From Ptiloglossa arizonensis (taxonomy: Eukaryota > Arthropoda > Insecta > Hymenoptera > Colletidae), in contig NW_027478903.1 in assembly GCF_051014685.1 (NCBI RefSeq), forward strand, positions 310,001 to 374,000: DNA of 64,000 nt, written 5' to 3'. The notes under the pieces are model-generated. The model was not told where the DNA came from and did no database searches. It saw only the letters and a program-made list of their open reading frames with translations. How positions within the stretch are numbered: the stretch's first letter is position 1; each line of letters begins with the position of its first letter. Position numbers and translations under genes: made by a program. Of the stretch, positions 33,251-46,239 are shown piece by piece.

Positions 33251-36200
33251 AAAAATTCCTATTGCATCTGAAAGTAGAAACTCGCCCGATTATAACGGTA
33301 TGTGTATTTTTTCCCTAGGGCATTCTGGTTAAGCTTTTGGGGCAGCAGAATTGTGAAAAATTTTTTGCCTTCTCTACCATTTCTTGGCTTCAAACTCCCA
33401 TATCTCGCGAATGGATTGACCTAACCCAAAAATTCCTATTGCATCTGAAGGTAGAAACTCGCCCGGTTACAACGGTATGTGTATTTTTTCCCTAGGCCAT
33501 TCTGGTTAAGCGTTTGGAGCAGCAGAATTGCGAAAAATTTTTTGCCTTCTCAACCATTTCTTGGCTTCAAACTCCCATATCACGCGAACGGATTGACCTA
33601 ACCCAAAAATTCCTACTGCATCTGAAAGTAGAAACTCGCCCGATTATAACGGTATGTGTATTTTTTCCCTAGGCCATTCTGGTTAAGCGTATGGAGCAGC
33701 AGAAGTGCGAAAAATTTGTTGTCTTCTCAACCATTTCTTAGCTTCAAACTCCCATATCTCGCGAACGGATTTACCTAACCCAAAAATTCCTATTGCATCT
33801 GAAGGTAGAAACTCGCCCGATTACAACGGTATGTGTATTTTTCCCTAGGCCATTCTGGTTAAGCTTTTGGAGCAGCAGAATTGTGAAAAATTTTTTGCCT
33901 TCTCTACCATTTCTTGGCTTCAAACTCCCATATCTCGCGAACGGATTGACCTAACCCAAAAATTCCTATTGCATCTGAAGGTAGAAACTCGCCCGGTTAC
34001 AACGGTATGTGTATTTTTTCCCTAGGCCATTCTGGTTAAGCGTTTGGAGCAGCAGAATTGCGAAAAATTTTTTGCCTTCTCAACCATTTCTTGGCTTCAA
34101 ACTCCCATATCTCGCGAACGGATTGACCTAACCCAAAAATTCCTATTGCATCTGAAAGTAGAAACTCGCCCGATTATAACGCTATGTGTATTTTTTCCCT
34201 AGGCCATTCTGGTTAAGCGTTTGGAGCAGCAGAAGTGCGAAAAATTTGTTGTCTTCTCAACCATTTCTTAGCTTCAAACTCCCATATCTCGCGAACGGAT
34301 TGACCTAACCCAAAAATTCCTGTTGCATCTGAAAGTAGAAACTCGCCCGATTACAACGGTTTTTCTATTTTTTCCCTACGCCATTCTGGTTAAGCGTTTG
34401 GAGCAGCAGAATTGTGAAAAATTTTTTGCCTTCTCTACCATTTCTTGGCTTCAAACTCCCATATCTCGCGAACGGATTGACCTAACCCAAAAATTCCTAT
34501 TGCATCTGAAAGTAGAAACTCGCCCGATTATTACGGTATGTGTATTTTTTCCCTAGGCCATTCTGGTTAAGCGTTTGGAGCAGCAGAAGTGCGAAAAATT
34601 TGTTGTCTTCTCAACCATTTCTTAGCTTCAAACTCCCATATCTCGCGAACGGATTGACCAAACCCAAAAATTTCTATTGCATGTGAAAGTAGAAACTCGC
34701 CCGATTACAACGGTATGTGTATTTTTTCCCTAGGCCATTCTGGTTAAGCTTTTGGAGCAGCAGAATTGTGAAAAATTTTTTGCCTTCTCTACCATTTCTT
34801 GGCTTCAAACTCCCATATCTCGCGAACGGATTGACCTAACCCAAAAATTCCTATTGCATCTGAAGGTATAAACTCGCCCGGTTACAACGGTATGTGTATT
34901 TTTTCCCTAGGCCATTCTGGTTAAGCTTTTGGAGCAGCAGAATTGTGAAAAATGTTTTGCCTTCTCTACCATTTCTTGGCTTCAAACTGCCATATCTCGC
35001 GAACGGATTGACCTAACCCAAAAATTCCTGTTGCATCTGAAAGTAGAAACTCGCCCGATTACAACGGTTTTTCTATTTTTTCCCTAGGCCATTCTGGTTA
35101 AGCGTTTGGAGCAGCAGAATTGTGAAAAATTTTTTGCCTTCTCTACCATTTCTTGGCTTCAAACTCCCATATCTCGCGAACGGATTGACCTAACCCAAAA
35201 ATTCCTATTGCATCTGAAGGTAGAAACTCGCCCGATTACAACGGTATGTGTATTTTTTCCCTAGGCCATTCTGGTTAAGCGTTTGGAGCAGCAGAATTGC
35301 GAAAAATTTGTTGCCTTCTCTACCATTTTTTGGCTTCAAACTCCCATATCTCGCGAACGGATTGACCTAACCCAAAAATTCCTATTGCATCTGAAAGTAG
35401 AAACTCGCCCGATTTTAACGGTATGTGTATTTTTTCCCTAGGCCATTCTGGTTAAGCTTTTGGAGCAGCAGAATTGTGAAAAATTTTTTGCCTTCTCTAC
35501 CATTTCTTGGCTTCAAACTCCCATATCTCGCGAACGGATTGACCTAACCCAAAAATTCCTATTGCATCTGAAGGTAGAAGCTCGCCCGATTACAACGGTA
35601 TGTGTATTTTTTCCCTAGGCCATTCTGGTTAAGCGTTTGGAGCAGCAGAATTGCGAAAAATTTTTTGCCTTCTCAACCAATTCTTGGCTTCAAACTCCCA
35701 TATCTCGCGAACGGATTGACCAAACCCAAAAATTCCTATTGCATCTGAAAGTAGAAACTCGCCCGATTACAACGGTATGTGTATTTTTTCCCTAGGCCAT
35801 TCTGGTTAAGCTTTTGGAGCAGCAGAATTGTGAAAAATTTTTTGCCTTCTCTACCATTTCTTGGCTTCAAACTCCCATATCTCGCGAACTGATTGACCTA
35901 ACCCAAAAATTCCTATTGCATCTGAAGGTATAAACTCGCCCGGTTACAACGGTATGTGTATTTTTTCCCTAGGCCATTCTGGTTAAGCGTTTGGAGCTGC
36001 AGAATTGCGAAAAATTTTTTGCCTTCTCAACCATTTCTTGGCTTCAAACTCCCATATCTCGCGAACGGATTGACCTAACCCAAAAATTCCTATTGCATCT
36101 GAAAGTAGAAACTCGCCCGATTATAACGGTATGTGCATTTTTTCCCTAGGCCATTCTGGTTAAGCGTTTGGAGCAGCAGAAGTGCGAAAAATTGGTTGTC

Positions 36201-36390
36201 TTCTCAACCATTTCTTAGCTTCAAACTCCCATATCTCGCGAACGGATTGACCTAACCCAAAAATTCCTGTTGCATCTGAAAGTAGAAACTCGCCCGATTA
36301 CAACGGTTTTTCTATTTTTTCCCTAGGCCATTCTGGTTAAGCGTTTGGAGCAGCAGAATTGTGAAAAATTTTTTGCCTTCTCTACCATTT
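33251..36390. repeat. Block I: 25-monomer-offset copy of 28828-31967
   Basis: About 3.14 kb repeating 28828-31967 at offset 4423, which is 25 x 177 minus two bases; the intervening one-base deletions are at 29417/32299 for early positions and 32299/33840 for late ones. The copied short-T-run variant (33840) matches 29417, and 'atatcacgcg', 'gcgtatggag' and 'ccctacgcc' all recur. One private change, 'cgaactgattg' near 35887, is absent from the source. Confidence 0.8.
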
Positions 36391-37275
36391 TTTGGCTTCA
36401 AACTCCCATATCTCGCGAACGGATTGAACTTACCCAAAAATTCCTATTGCATCTGAAAGTAGAAACTCGCCCGATTATAACGGTATGTGTATTTTTTCCC
36501 TAGGCCATTCTGGTTAAGCGTTTGGAGCAGCAGAATTGCGAAAAATTTTTTGCCTTCTCTACCATTTTTTGGCTTCAAACTCCCATATCTCGCGAACGGA
36601 TTGAACTAACCCAAAAATTCCTATTGCATCTGAAAGTAGAAACTCGCCCGATTATAACGGTATGTGTATTTTTTCCCTAGGCCATTCTGGTTAAGCTTTT
36701 GGAGCAGCAGAATTGTGAAAAATTTTTTGCCCTCTCTACCATTTCTTGGCTTCAAACTCCCATATCTCGCGAACGGATTGACCTAACCCAAAAATTCGTA
36801 TTGCATCTGAAGGTAGAAACTCGCCCGATTACAACGGTATGAGTATTTTTTCCCTAGGCCATTCTGGTTAAGCGTTTGGAGCAGCTGAATTGCGAAAAAT
36901 TTTTTGCCTTCTCAACCATTTCTTGGCTTCAAACTCCCATATCTCGCGAACGGATTGACCTAACCCAAAAATTCCTATTGCATCTGAAAGTAGAAACTCG
37001 CCCGATTATAACGGTATGTGTATTTTTTCCCTAGGCCATTCTGGTTAAGCGTTTGGAGCAGCAGAAGTGAGAAAAATTTGTTGTCTTCTCAACCATTTCT
37101 TAGCTTCAAACTCCCATATCGCGCGAACGGATTGACCTAACCCAAAAATTCCTGTTGCATCTGAAAGTAGAAACTCGCCCGATTACAACGGTATGTGTAA
37201 TTTTTCCCTAGGCCATTCTGGTTAAGCGTTCGGAGCAGCAGAATTGCGAAAAATTTTTTGCCTTCTCAACCATTT
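35506..37275. repeat. Block J, unit 1 (10 monomers, 1770 bp)
   Basis: Ten full-length monomers overlapping the end of block I. Diagnostic variants recur exactly 1770 bp later: 'caaccaattcttgg' (35680, 37450), 'ggattgaacttaccc' (36426, 38196), 'gccctctctacc', 'aattcgtattgc', 'ggtatgagtatt' and 'gcagctgaattg' (36881, 38651), and 'atatcgcgcgaacgg'. Confidence 0.85.
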
Positions 37276-39045
37276 CTTGGCTTCAAACTCCCATATCTCG
37301 CGAACGGATTGACCTAACCCAAAAATTCCTATTGCATCTGAAGGTAGAAGCTCGCCCGATTACAACGGTATGTGTATTTTTTCCCTAGGCCATTCTGGTT
37401 AAGCGTTTGGAGCAGCAGAATTGCGAAAAATTTTTTGCCTTCTCAACCAATTCTTGGCTTCAAACTCCCATATCTCGCGAACGGATTGACCAAACCCAAA
37501 AATTCCTATTGCATCTGAAAGTAGAAACTCGCCCGATTACAACGGTATGTGTATTTTTTCCCTAGGCCATTCTGGTTAAGCTTTTGGAGCAGCAGAATTG
37601 TGAAAAATTTTTTGCCTTCTCTACCATTTCTTGGCTTCAAACTCCCATATCTCGCGAACGGATTGACCTAACCCAAAAATTCCTATTGCATCTGAAGGTA
37701 TAAACTCGCCCGGTTACAACGGTATGTGTATTTTTTCCCTAGGCCATTCTGGTTAAGCGTTTGGAGCTGCAGAATTGCGAAAAATTTTTTGCCTTCTCAA
37801 CCATTTCTTGGCTTCAAACTCCCATATCTCGCGAACGGATTGACCTAACCCAAAAATTCCTATTGCATCTGAAAGTAGAAACTCGCCCGATTATAACGGT
37901 ATGTGCATTTTTTCCCTAGGCCATTCTGGTTAAGCGTTTGGAGCAGCAGAAGTGCGAAAAATTGGTTGTCTTCTCAACCATTTCTTAGCTTCAAACTCCC
38001 ATATCTCGCGAACGGATTGACCTAACCCAAAAATTCCTGTTGCATCTGAAAGTAGAAACTCGCCCGATTACAACGGTTTTTCTATTTTTTCCCTAGGCCA
38101 TTCTGGTTAAGCGTTTGGAGCAGCAGAATTGTGAAAAATTTTTTGCCTTCTCTACCATTTTTTGGCTTCAAACTCCCATATCTCGCGAACGGATTGAACT
38201 TACCCAAAAATTCCTATTGCATCTGAAAGTAGAAACTCGCCCGATTATAACGGTATGTGTATTTTTTCCCTAGGCCATTCTGGTTAAGCGTTTGGAGCAG
38301 CAGAATTGCGAAAAATTTTTTGCCTTCTCTACCATTTTTTGGCTTCAAACTCCCATATCTCGCGAACGGATTGAACTAACCCAAAAATTCCTATTGCATC
38401 TGAAAGTAGAAACTCGCCCGATTATAACGGTATGTGTATTTTTTCCCTAGGCCATTCTGGTTAAGCTTTTGGAGCAGCAGAATTGTGAAAAATTTTTTGC
38501 CCTCTCTACCATTTCTTGGCTTCAAACTCCCATATCTCGCGAACGGATTGACCTAACCCAAAAATTCGTATTGCATCTGAAGGTAGAAACTCGCCCGATT
38601 ACAACGGTATGAGTATTTTTTCCCTAGGCCATTCTGGTTAAGCGTTTGGAGCAGCTGAATTGCGAAAAATTTTTTGCCTTCTCAACCATTTCTTGGCTTC
38701 AAACTCCCATATCTCGCGAACGGATTGACCTAACCCAAAAATTCCTATTGCATCTGAAAGTAGAAACTCGCCCGATTATAACGGTATGTGTATTTTTTCC
38801 CTAGGCCATTCTGGTTAAGCGTTTGGAGCAGCAGAAGTGAGAAAAATTTGTTGTCTTCTCAACCATTTCTTAGCTTCAAACTCCCATATCGCGCGAACGG
38901 ATTGACCTAACCCAAAAATTCCTGTTGCATCTGAAAGTAGAAACTCGCCCGATTACAGCGGTATGTGTAATTTTTCCCTAGGCCATTCTGGTTAAGCGTT
39001 CGGAGCAGCAGAATTGCGAAAAATTTTTTGCCTTCTCAACCATGT
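37276..39045. repeat. Block J, unit 2 (10 monomers, 1770 bp)
   Basis: The tandem partner of block J unit 1, nearly identical; one difference is 'attacagcgg' near 38955 against 'attacaacgg'. It ends at about 39045, where 'accatgtcttgg' and 'caaagtccc' appear. The 'gcagctgaattg' variant occurs once more at 39536, five monomers on, showing partial continuation of the pattern. Confidence 0.85.
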
Positions 39046-42000
39046 CTTGGCTTCAAAGTCCCATATCTCGCGAACGGATTGACCTAACCCAAAAATTCCT
39101 ATTGCATCTGAAGGTAGAAACTCGCCCGATTACAACGGTATGTGTATTTTTTCCCTAGGCCATTCTGGTTAAGCGTTTGGAGCAGCAGAATTGCGAAAAA
39201 TTTTTTGCATTCTCTACAATTTTTTGGCTTCAAACTCCCATATCTCGCGAACGGATTGACCTAACCCAAAAATTCCTATTGCATCTGAAAGTAGAAACTC
39301 GCCCGATTACAACGGTATGTGTATTTTTTCCCTAGGCCATTCTGGTTAAGCTTTTGGAGCAGCAGAATTGTGAAAAATTTTTTGCCTTCTCTACCATTTC
39401 TTGGCTTCAAACTCCAATATCTCGCGAACGGATTGACCTAACCCAAAAATTCATATTGCATCTGAAGGTAGAAACTCGCCCGATTACAACGGTATGTGTA
39501 TTTTTTCCCTAGGCCATTCTGGTGAAGCGTTTGGAGCAGCTGAATTGCGAAAAATTTTTTGCCTTCTCAACCATTTCTTGGCTTCAAGCTCCCATATCTC
39601 GCGAACGGATTGACCTAACCCAAAAATTCCTATTGCATCTGAAAGTAGAAACTCGCCCGATTATAACGGTATGTGTATTTTTTCCCTAGGTCATTCTGGT
39701 TAAGCGTTTGGAGCAGCAGAAGTGCGAAAAATTTGTTGTCTTCTCAACCATTTCTTAGCTTCAAACTCCCATATCTCGCGAACGGATTGACCTAACCCAA
39801 AAATTCCTGTTGCATCTGAAAGTAGAAACTCGCCCGATTACAACGGTTTTTCTATTTTTTCCCTAGGCCATTCTGGTTAAGCGTTTGGAGCAGCAGAATT
39901 GTGAAAAATTTTTTGCCTTCTCAACCATTTCTTGGCTTCAAATTCCCATATCTCGCGAACGGATTGAACTAACCCAAAAATTCCTATTGCATCTCAAAGT
40001 AGAAACTCGCCCGATTACAACGGTATGTGTAATTTTCCCTAGGCCATTCTGGTTAAGCGTTCGGAGCAGCAGAATTGCGAAAAATTTTTTGCCTTCTCAA
40101 CCATGTCTTGGCTTCAAAGTCCCACATCTCGCGAACGGATTGACCTAACCCAAAAATTCCTATTGCATCTGAAAGTAGAAACTCGCCCGATTACAACGGT
40201 ATGTGTATTTTTTCCCTAGGCCATTCTGGTTAAGCTTTTGGAGCAGCAGAATTGTGAAAAATTTTTTGCCTTCTCTACCATTTCTTGGCTTCAAACTCCC
40301 ATATCTCGCGAACGGATTGATCTAACCCAAAAATTCCTATTGCATCTGAAGGTAGAAACTCGCCCGATTACAACGATATGTGTATTTTTTCCCTAGGCCA
40401 TTCTGGTTAAGCGTTTGGAGCAGCAGAATTGCGAAAAATTTTTTGCCTTCTCAACCATTTCTTGGCTTCAAACTCCCATATCTCGCGAACGGATTGACCT
40501 AACCCAAAAATTCCTATTGCATCTGAAAGTAGAAACTCGCCCGATTATAACGGTATGTGTATTTTTTCCTTAGGCCATTCTGGTTAAGCGTTTGGAGCAG
40601 CAGAAGTGCGAAAAATTTGTTGTCTTCTCAACCATTTCTTAGCTTCAAACTCCCATATCTCGCGAACGGATTGACCTAACCCAAAAATTCCTGTTGCATC
40701 TGAAAGTAGAAACTCGCCCGATTACAACGGTTTTTCTATTTTTTCCCTAGGCCATTCTGGTTAAGCGTTTGGAGCAGCAGAAGTGCGAAAAATTTGTTGT
40801 CTTCTCAACCATTTCTTAGCTTCAAACTCCCATATCTCGCGAACGGATTGACCTAACCCAAAAATTCCTATTGCATCTGAAAGTAGAAACTCGCCCGATT
40901 ACAACGGTATGTGTATTTTTTCCCTAGGCCATTCTGGTTAAGCTTTTGGAGCAGCAGAATTGTGAAAAATTTTTTGCCTTCTCTACCATTTCTTGACTTC
41001 AAACTCCCATATCTCGCGAACGGATTGACCTTACCCAAAAATTCCTATTGCATCTGAAGGTAGAAACTCGCCCGATTACAACGGTATGTGTATTTTTTCC
41101 CTAGGCCATTCTGGTTAAGCGTTTGGAGCAGCAGAATTGCGAAAAATTTGTTGCCTTCTCTAGCATTTTTTGGCTTCAAACTCCCATATCTCGCGAACGG
41201 ATTGACCTAACCCAAAAATTCCTATTGCATCTGAAAGTAGAAACTCGCCCGATTATAACGGTATGTGTATTTTTTCCCTATGCCATTCTGGTTAAGCGTT
41301 TGGAGCAGCAGAACTGCGAAAAATTTGTTGTCTTCTCAACCATTTCTTAGCTTCAAACTCCCATATCTCGCGAACGGATTGACCTAACCCAAAAATTCCT
41401 GTTGCATCTTAAAGTAGAAACTCGCCCGATTACAACGGTTTTTCTACTTTTTCCCTAGGCCATTCTGGTTAAGCGTTTGGAGCAGCAGAATTGCGAAAAA
41501 TTTTTTGCCTTCTCTACCATTTTTTGGCTTCAAACTCCCATATCTCGCGAACGGATTGACCTAACCCAAAAATTCCTATTGCATCTGAAAGTAGAAACTC
41601 GCCCGATTATAACGGTATGTGTATTTTTTCCCTAGGCCATTCTGGTTAAGCGTTTGGAGCAGCAGAAGTGCGAAAAATTTGTTGTCTTCTCAACCATTTC
41701 TTAGCTTCAAACTCCCATATCTCGCGAACGGATTGACCTAACCCAAAAATTCCTGTTGCATCTGAAAGTAGAAACTCGCCCGATTACAACGGTTTTTCTA
41801 TTTTTTCCCTAGGCCATTCTGGTTAAGCGTTTGGAGCAGCAGAAGTGCGAAAAATTTGTTGTCTTCTCAACCATTTCTTAGCTTCAAACTCCCATATCTC
41901 GCGAACGGATTGACCTAACCCAAAAATTCCTATTGCATCTGAAAGTAGAAACTCGCCCGATTACAACGGTATGTGTATTTTTTCCCTAGGCCATTCTGGT

Positions 42001-45000
42001 TAAGCTTTTGGAGCAGCAGAATTGTGAAAAATTTTTTGCCTTCTCTACCATTTCTTGACTTCAAACTCCCATATCTCGCGAACGGATTGACCTAACCTAA
42101 AAATTCCTATTGCATCTGAAGGTAGAAACTCGCCCGATTACAACGATATGTGTATTTTTTCCCTAGGCCACTCTGGTTAAGCGTTTGGAGCAGCAGAATT
42201 GCGAAAAATTTTTTGCCTTCTCAACCATTTCTTGGCTTCAAACTCCCATATCTCGCGAACGGATTGACCTAACCCAAAAATTCCTATTGCATCTGAAAGT
42301 AGAAACTCGCCCGATTATAACGGTGTGTGTATTTTTTCCCTAGGCCATTCTGGTTAAGCGTTTGGAGCAGCAGAAGTGCGAAAAATTTGTTGTCTTCTCA
42401 ACCATTTCTTAGCTTCAAACTCCCATATCTCGCGAACGGATTGACCTATCCCAAAAATTCCTGTTGCATCTGAAAGTAGAAACTCGCCCGATTACAACGG
42501 TTTTTCTATTTTTTCCCTAGGCCATTCTGGTTAAGCGATTGGAGCAGCAGAATTGTGAAAAATTTTTTGCCTTCTCTACCATTTCTTGGCTTCAAACTCC
42601 CATATCTCGCGAACGGATTGACCTAACCCAAAAATTCCTATTGCATCTGAAGGTAGAAACTCGCCCGATTACAACGGTATGTGTATTTTTTCCCTAGGCC
42701 ATTCTGGTTAAGCGTTTGGAGCAGCAGAATTGCGAAAAATTTGTTGCCTTCTCTAGCATTTTTTGGCTTCAAACTCCCATATCTCGCGAACGGATTGACC
42801 TAACCCAAAAATTCCTATTGCATCTGAAAGTAGAAACTCGCCCGATTATAACGGTATGTGTATTTTTTCCCTATGCCATTCTGGTTAAGCGTTTGGAGCA
42901 GCAGAACTGCGAAAAATTTGTTGTCTTCTCAACCATTTCTTAGCTTCAAACTCCCATATCTCGCGAACGGATTGACCTAACCCAAAAATTCCTGTTGCAT
43001 CTTAAAGTAGAAACTCGCCCGATTACAACGGTTTTTCTACTTTTTCCCTAGGCCATTCTGGTTAAGCGTTTGGAGCAGCAGAATTGCGAAAAATTTTTTG
43101 CCTTCTCTACCATTTTTTGGCTTCAAACTCCCATATCTCGCGAACGGATTGACCTAACCCAAAAATTCCTATTGCATCTGAAAGTAGAAACTCGCCCGAT
43201 TATAACGGTATGTGTATTTTTTCCCTAGGCCATTCTGGTTAAGCGTTTGGAGCAGCAGAAGTGCGAAAAATTTGTTGTCTTCTCAACCATTTCTTAGCTT
43301 CAAACTCCCATATCTCGCGAACGGATTGACCTAACCCAAAAATTCCTGTTGCATCTGAAAGTAGAAACTCGCCCGATTACAACGGTTTTTCTATTTTTTC
43401 CCTAGGCCATTCTGGTTAAGCGTTTGGAGCAGCAGAAGTGCGAAAAATTTGTTGTCTTCTCAACCATTTCTTAGCTTCAAACTCCCATATCTCGCGAACG
43501 GATTGACCTAACCCAAAAATTCCTATTGCATCTGAAGGTAGAACCTCGCCCGATTACAACGGTATGTGTATTTTTTCCCTAGGCCATTCTGGTTAAGCGT
43601 TTGGAGCAGCAGAATTGCGGAAAATTTTTTGCCTTCTCAACCATTTCTTGGCTTCAAACTCCCATATCTCGCGAACGGATTGACCTAACCCAAAAATTCC
43701 TATTGCATCTGAAAGTAGAAACTCGCCCGATTATAACGGTATGTGTATTTTTTCCTTAGGCCATTCTGGTTAAGCGTTTGGAGCAGCAGAAGTGCGAAAA
43801 ATTTGTTGTCTTCTCAACCATTTCTTAGCTTCAAACTCCCATATCTCGCGAACGGATTGACCCATCCCAAAAATTCCTGTTGCATCTGAAAGTAGAAACT
43901 CGCCCGATTACAACGGGTTTTCTATTTTTTCCCTAGGCCAATCTGGTTAAGCGTTTGGAGCAGCAGAATTGTGAAAAATTTTTTGCCTTCTCTACCATTT
44001 CTTGGCTTCAAACTCCCATATCTCGCGAACGGATTGACCTAACCCAAAAATTCCTATTGCATCTGAAGGTAGAAACTCGCCCGATTACAACGGTATGTGT
44101 ATTTTTTCCCTAGGCCATTCTGGTTAAGCGTTTGGAGCAGCAGAATTGCGAAAAATTTTTTGCCTTCTCTACAATTTTTTGGCTTCAAACTCCCATATCT
44201 CGCGAACGGATTGACATAACCCAAAAATTCCTATTGCATCTGAAAGTAGAAACTCGCCCGATTACAACGGTATGTGTATTTTTTCCCTAGGCCATTCTGG
44301 TTAAGCTTTTGGAGCAGCAGAATTGTGAAAAATTTTTTGCCTTCTCTACCATTTCTTGACTTCAAACTCCCATATCTCGCGAACGGATTGACCTAACCTA
44401 AAAATTCCTATTGCATCTGAAGGTAGAAACTCGCCCGATTACAACGATATGTCTATTTTTTCCCTAGGCCATTCTGGTTAAGCGTTTGGAGCAGCAGAAT
44501 TGCGAAAAATTTTTTGCCTTCTCAACCATTTCTTGGCTTCAAACTCCCATATCTCGCGAACGGATTGACCTAACCCAAAAATTCCTATTGCATCTGAAAG
44601 TAGAAACTCGCCCGATTATAACGGTATGTGTATTTTTTCCCTAGGCCATTCTGGTTAAGCGTTTGGAGCAGCAGAAGTGCGAAAAATTTGTTGTCTTCTC
44701 AACCATTTCTTAGCTTCAAACTCCCATATCTCGCGAACGGATTGTCCTATCCCAAAAATTCCTGTTGCATCTGAAAGTAGAAACTCGCCCGATTACAACG
44801 GTTTTTCTATTTTTTCCCTAGGCCATTCTGGTTAAGCGATTGGAGCAGCAGAATTGTGAAAAATTTTTTGCCTTCTCTACCATTTCTTGGCTTCAAACTC
44901 CCATATCTCGCGAACGGATTGACCTAACCCAAAAATTCCTATTGCATCTGAAGGTAGAAACTCGCCCGATTACAACGGTATGTGTATTTTTTCCCTAGGC

Positions 45001-46239
45001 CATTCTGGTTAAGCGTTTGGAGCAGCAGAATTGCGAAAAATTTTTTGCCTTCTCTAGCATTTTTTGGCTTCAAACTCCCATATCTCGCGAACGGATTGAC
45101 CTAACCCAAAAATTCCTATTGCATCTGAAAGTAGAAACTCGCCCGATTATAAAGGTATGTGTATTTTTTCCCTATGCCATTCTGGTTAAGCGTTTGGAGC
45201 AGCAGAAGTGTGAAAAATTTGTTGTCTTCTCAACCATTTCTTAGCTTCAAACTCCCATATCTCGCGAACGGATTGACCTAACCCAAAAATTCCTGTTGCA
45301 TCTTAAAGTAGAAACTCGCCCGATTACAACGGTTTTTCTACTTTTTCCCTAGGCCATTCTGGTTAAGCGTTTGGAGCAGCAGAATTGCGAAAAATTTTTT
45401 GCCTTCTCTACCATTTTTTGGCTTCAAACTCCCATATCTCGCGAACGGATTGACCTAACCCAAAAATTCCTATTGCATCTGAAAGTAGAAACTCGCCCGA
45501 TTATAACGGTATGTGTATTTTTTCCCTAGGCCATTCTGGTTAAGCGTTTGGAGCAGCAGAAGTGCGAAAAATTTGTTGTCTTCTCAACCATTTCTTAGCT
45601 TCAAACTCCCATATCTCGCGAACGGATTGACCTAACCCAAAAATTCCTGTTGCATCTGAAAGTAGAAACTCGCCCGATTACAACGGTATTTGTATTTTTT
45701 CCCTAGGCCATTCTGGTTAAGCTTTTGGAGCAGCAGAATTGTGAAAAATTTTTTGCCTTCTCTACCATTTCTTGGCTTCAAACTCCCATATCTCGCGAAC
45801 GGATTGACCTAACCCAAATATTCCTATTGCATCTGATGGTAGAAACTCGCCCGATTACAACGGTATGTGTAATTTTTCCCTAGGCCATTCTGGTTAAGCG
45901 TTTGGAGCAGCAGAATTGCGAAAAATTTTTTGCCTTCTCAACCATTTCTTGGCTTCAAACTCCCATATCTCGCGAACGGATTGACCTAACCCAAATATTC
46001 CTATTGCATCTGATGGTAGAAACTCGCCCGATTACAACGATATGTGTATTTTTTCCCTAGGCCATTCTGGTTAAGCGTTTGGAGCAGCAGAATTGCGAAA
46101 AATTTTTTGCCTTCTCAACCATTTCTTGGCTTCAAACTCCCATATCTCGCGAACGGATTGACCTAACCCAAAAATTCCTATTGCATCTGAAAGTAGAAAC
46201 TCGCCCGATTATAACGGTATGTGTATTTTTTCCCTAGGC
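39046..46239. repeat. Block K1: mosaic with 9- and 13-monomer duplications
   Basis: About 40 monomers. The stretch about 41000-41940 recurs at 42593-43533 (offset 1593, nine monomers), both carrying 'ctagcattttttgg', 'ccctatgcc', 'gcatcttaaag' and 'tctactttttccc'. The stretch 42000-43384 recurs at 44301-45685 (offset 2301, thirteen monomers), tied by 'ttgacttcaaac' (42057, 44358) and 'aacctaaaaattcc'. One base is missing at about 40034. Some monomers instead match at ten-monomer offset (40501 with 42271), so duplications overlap. Confidence 0.7.
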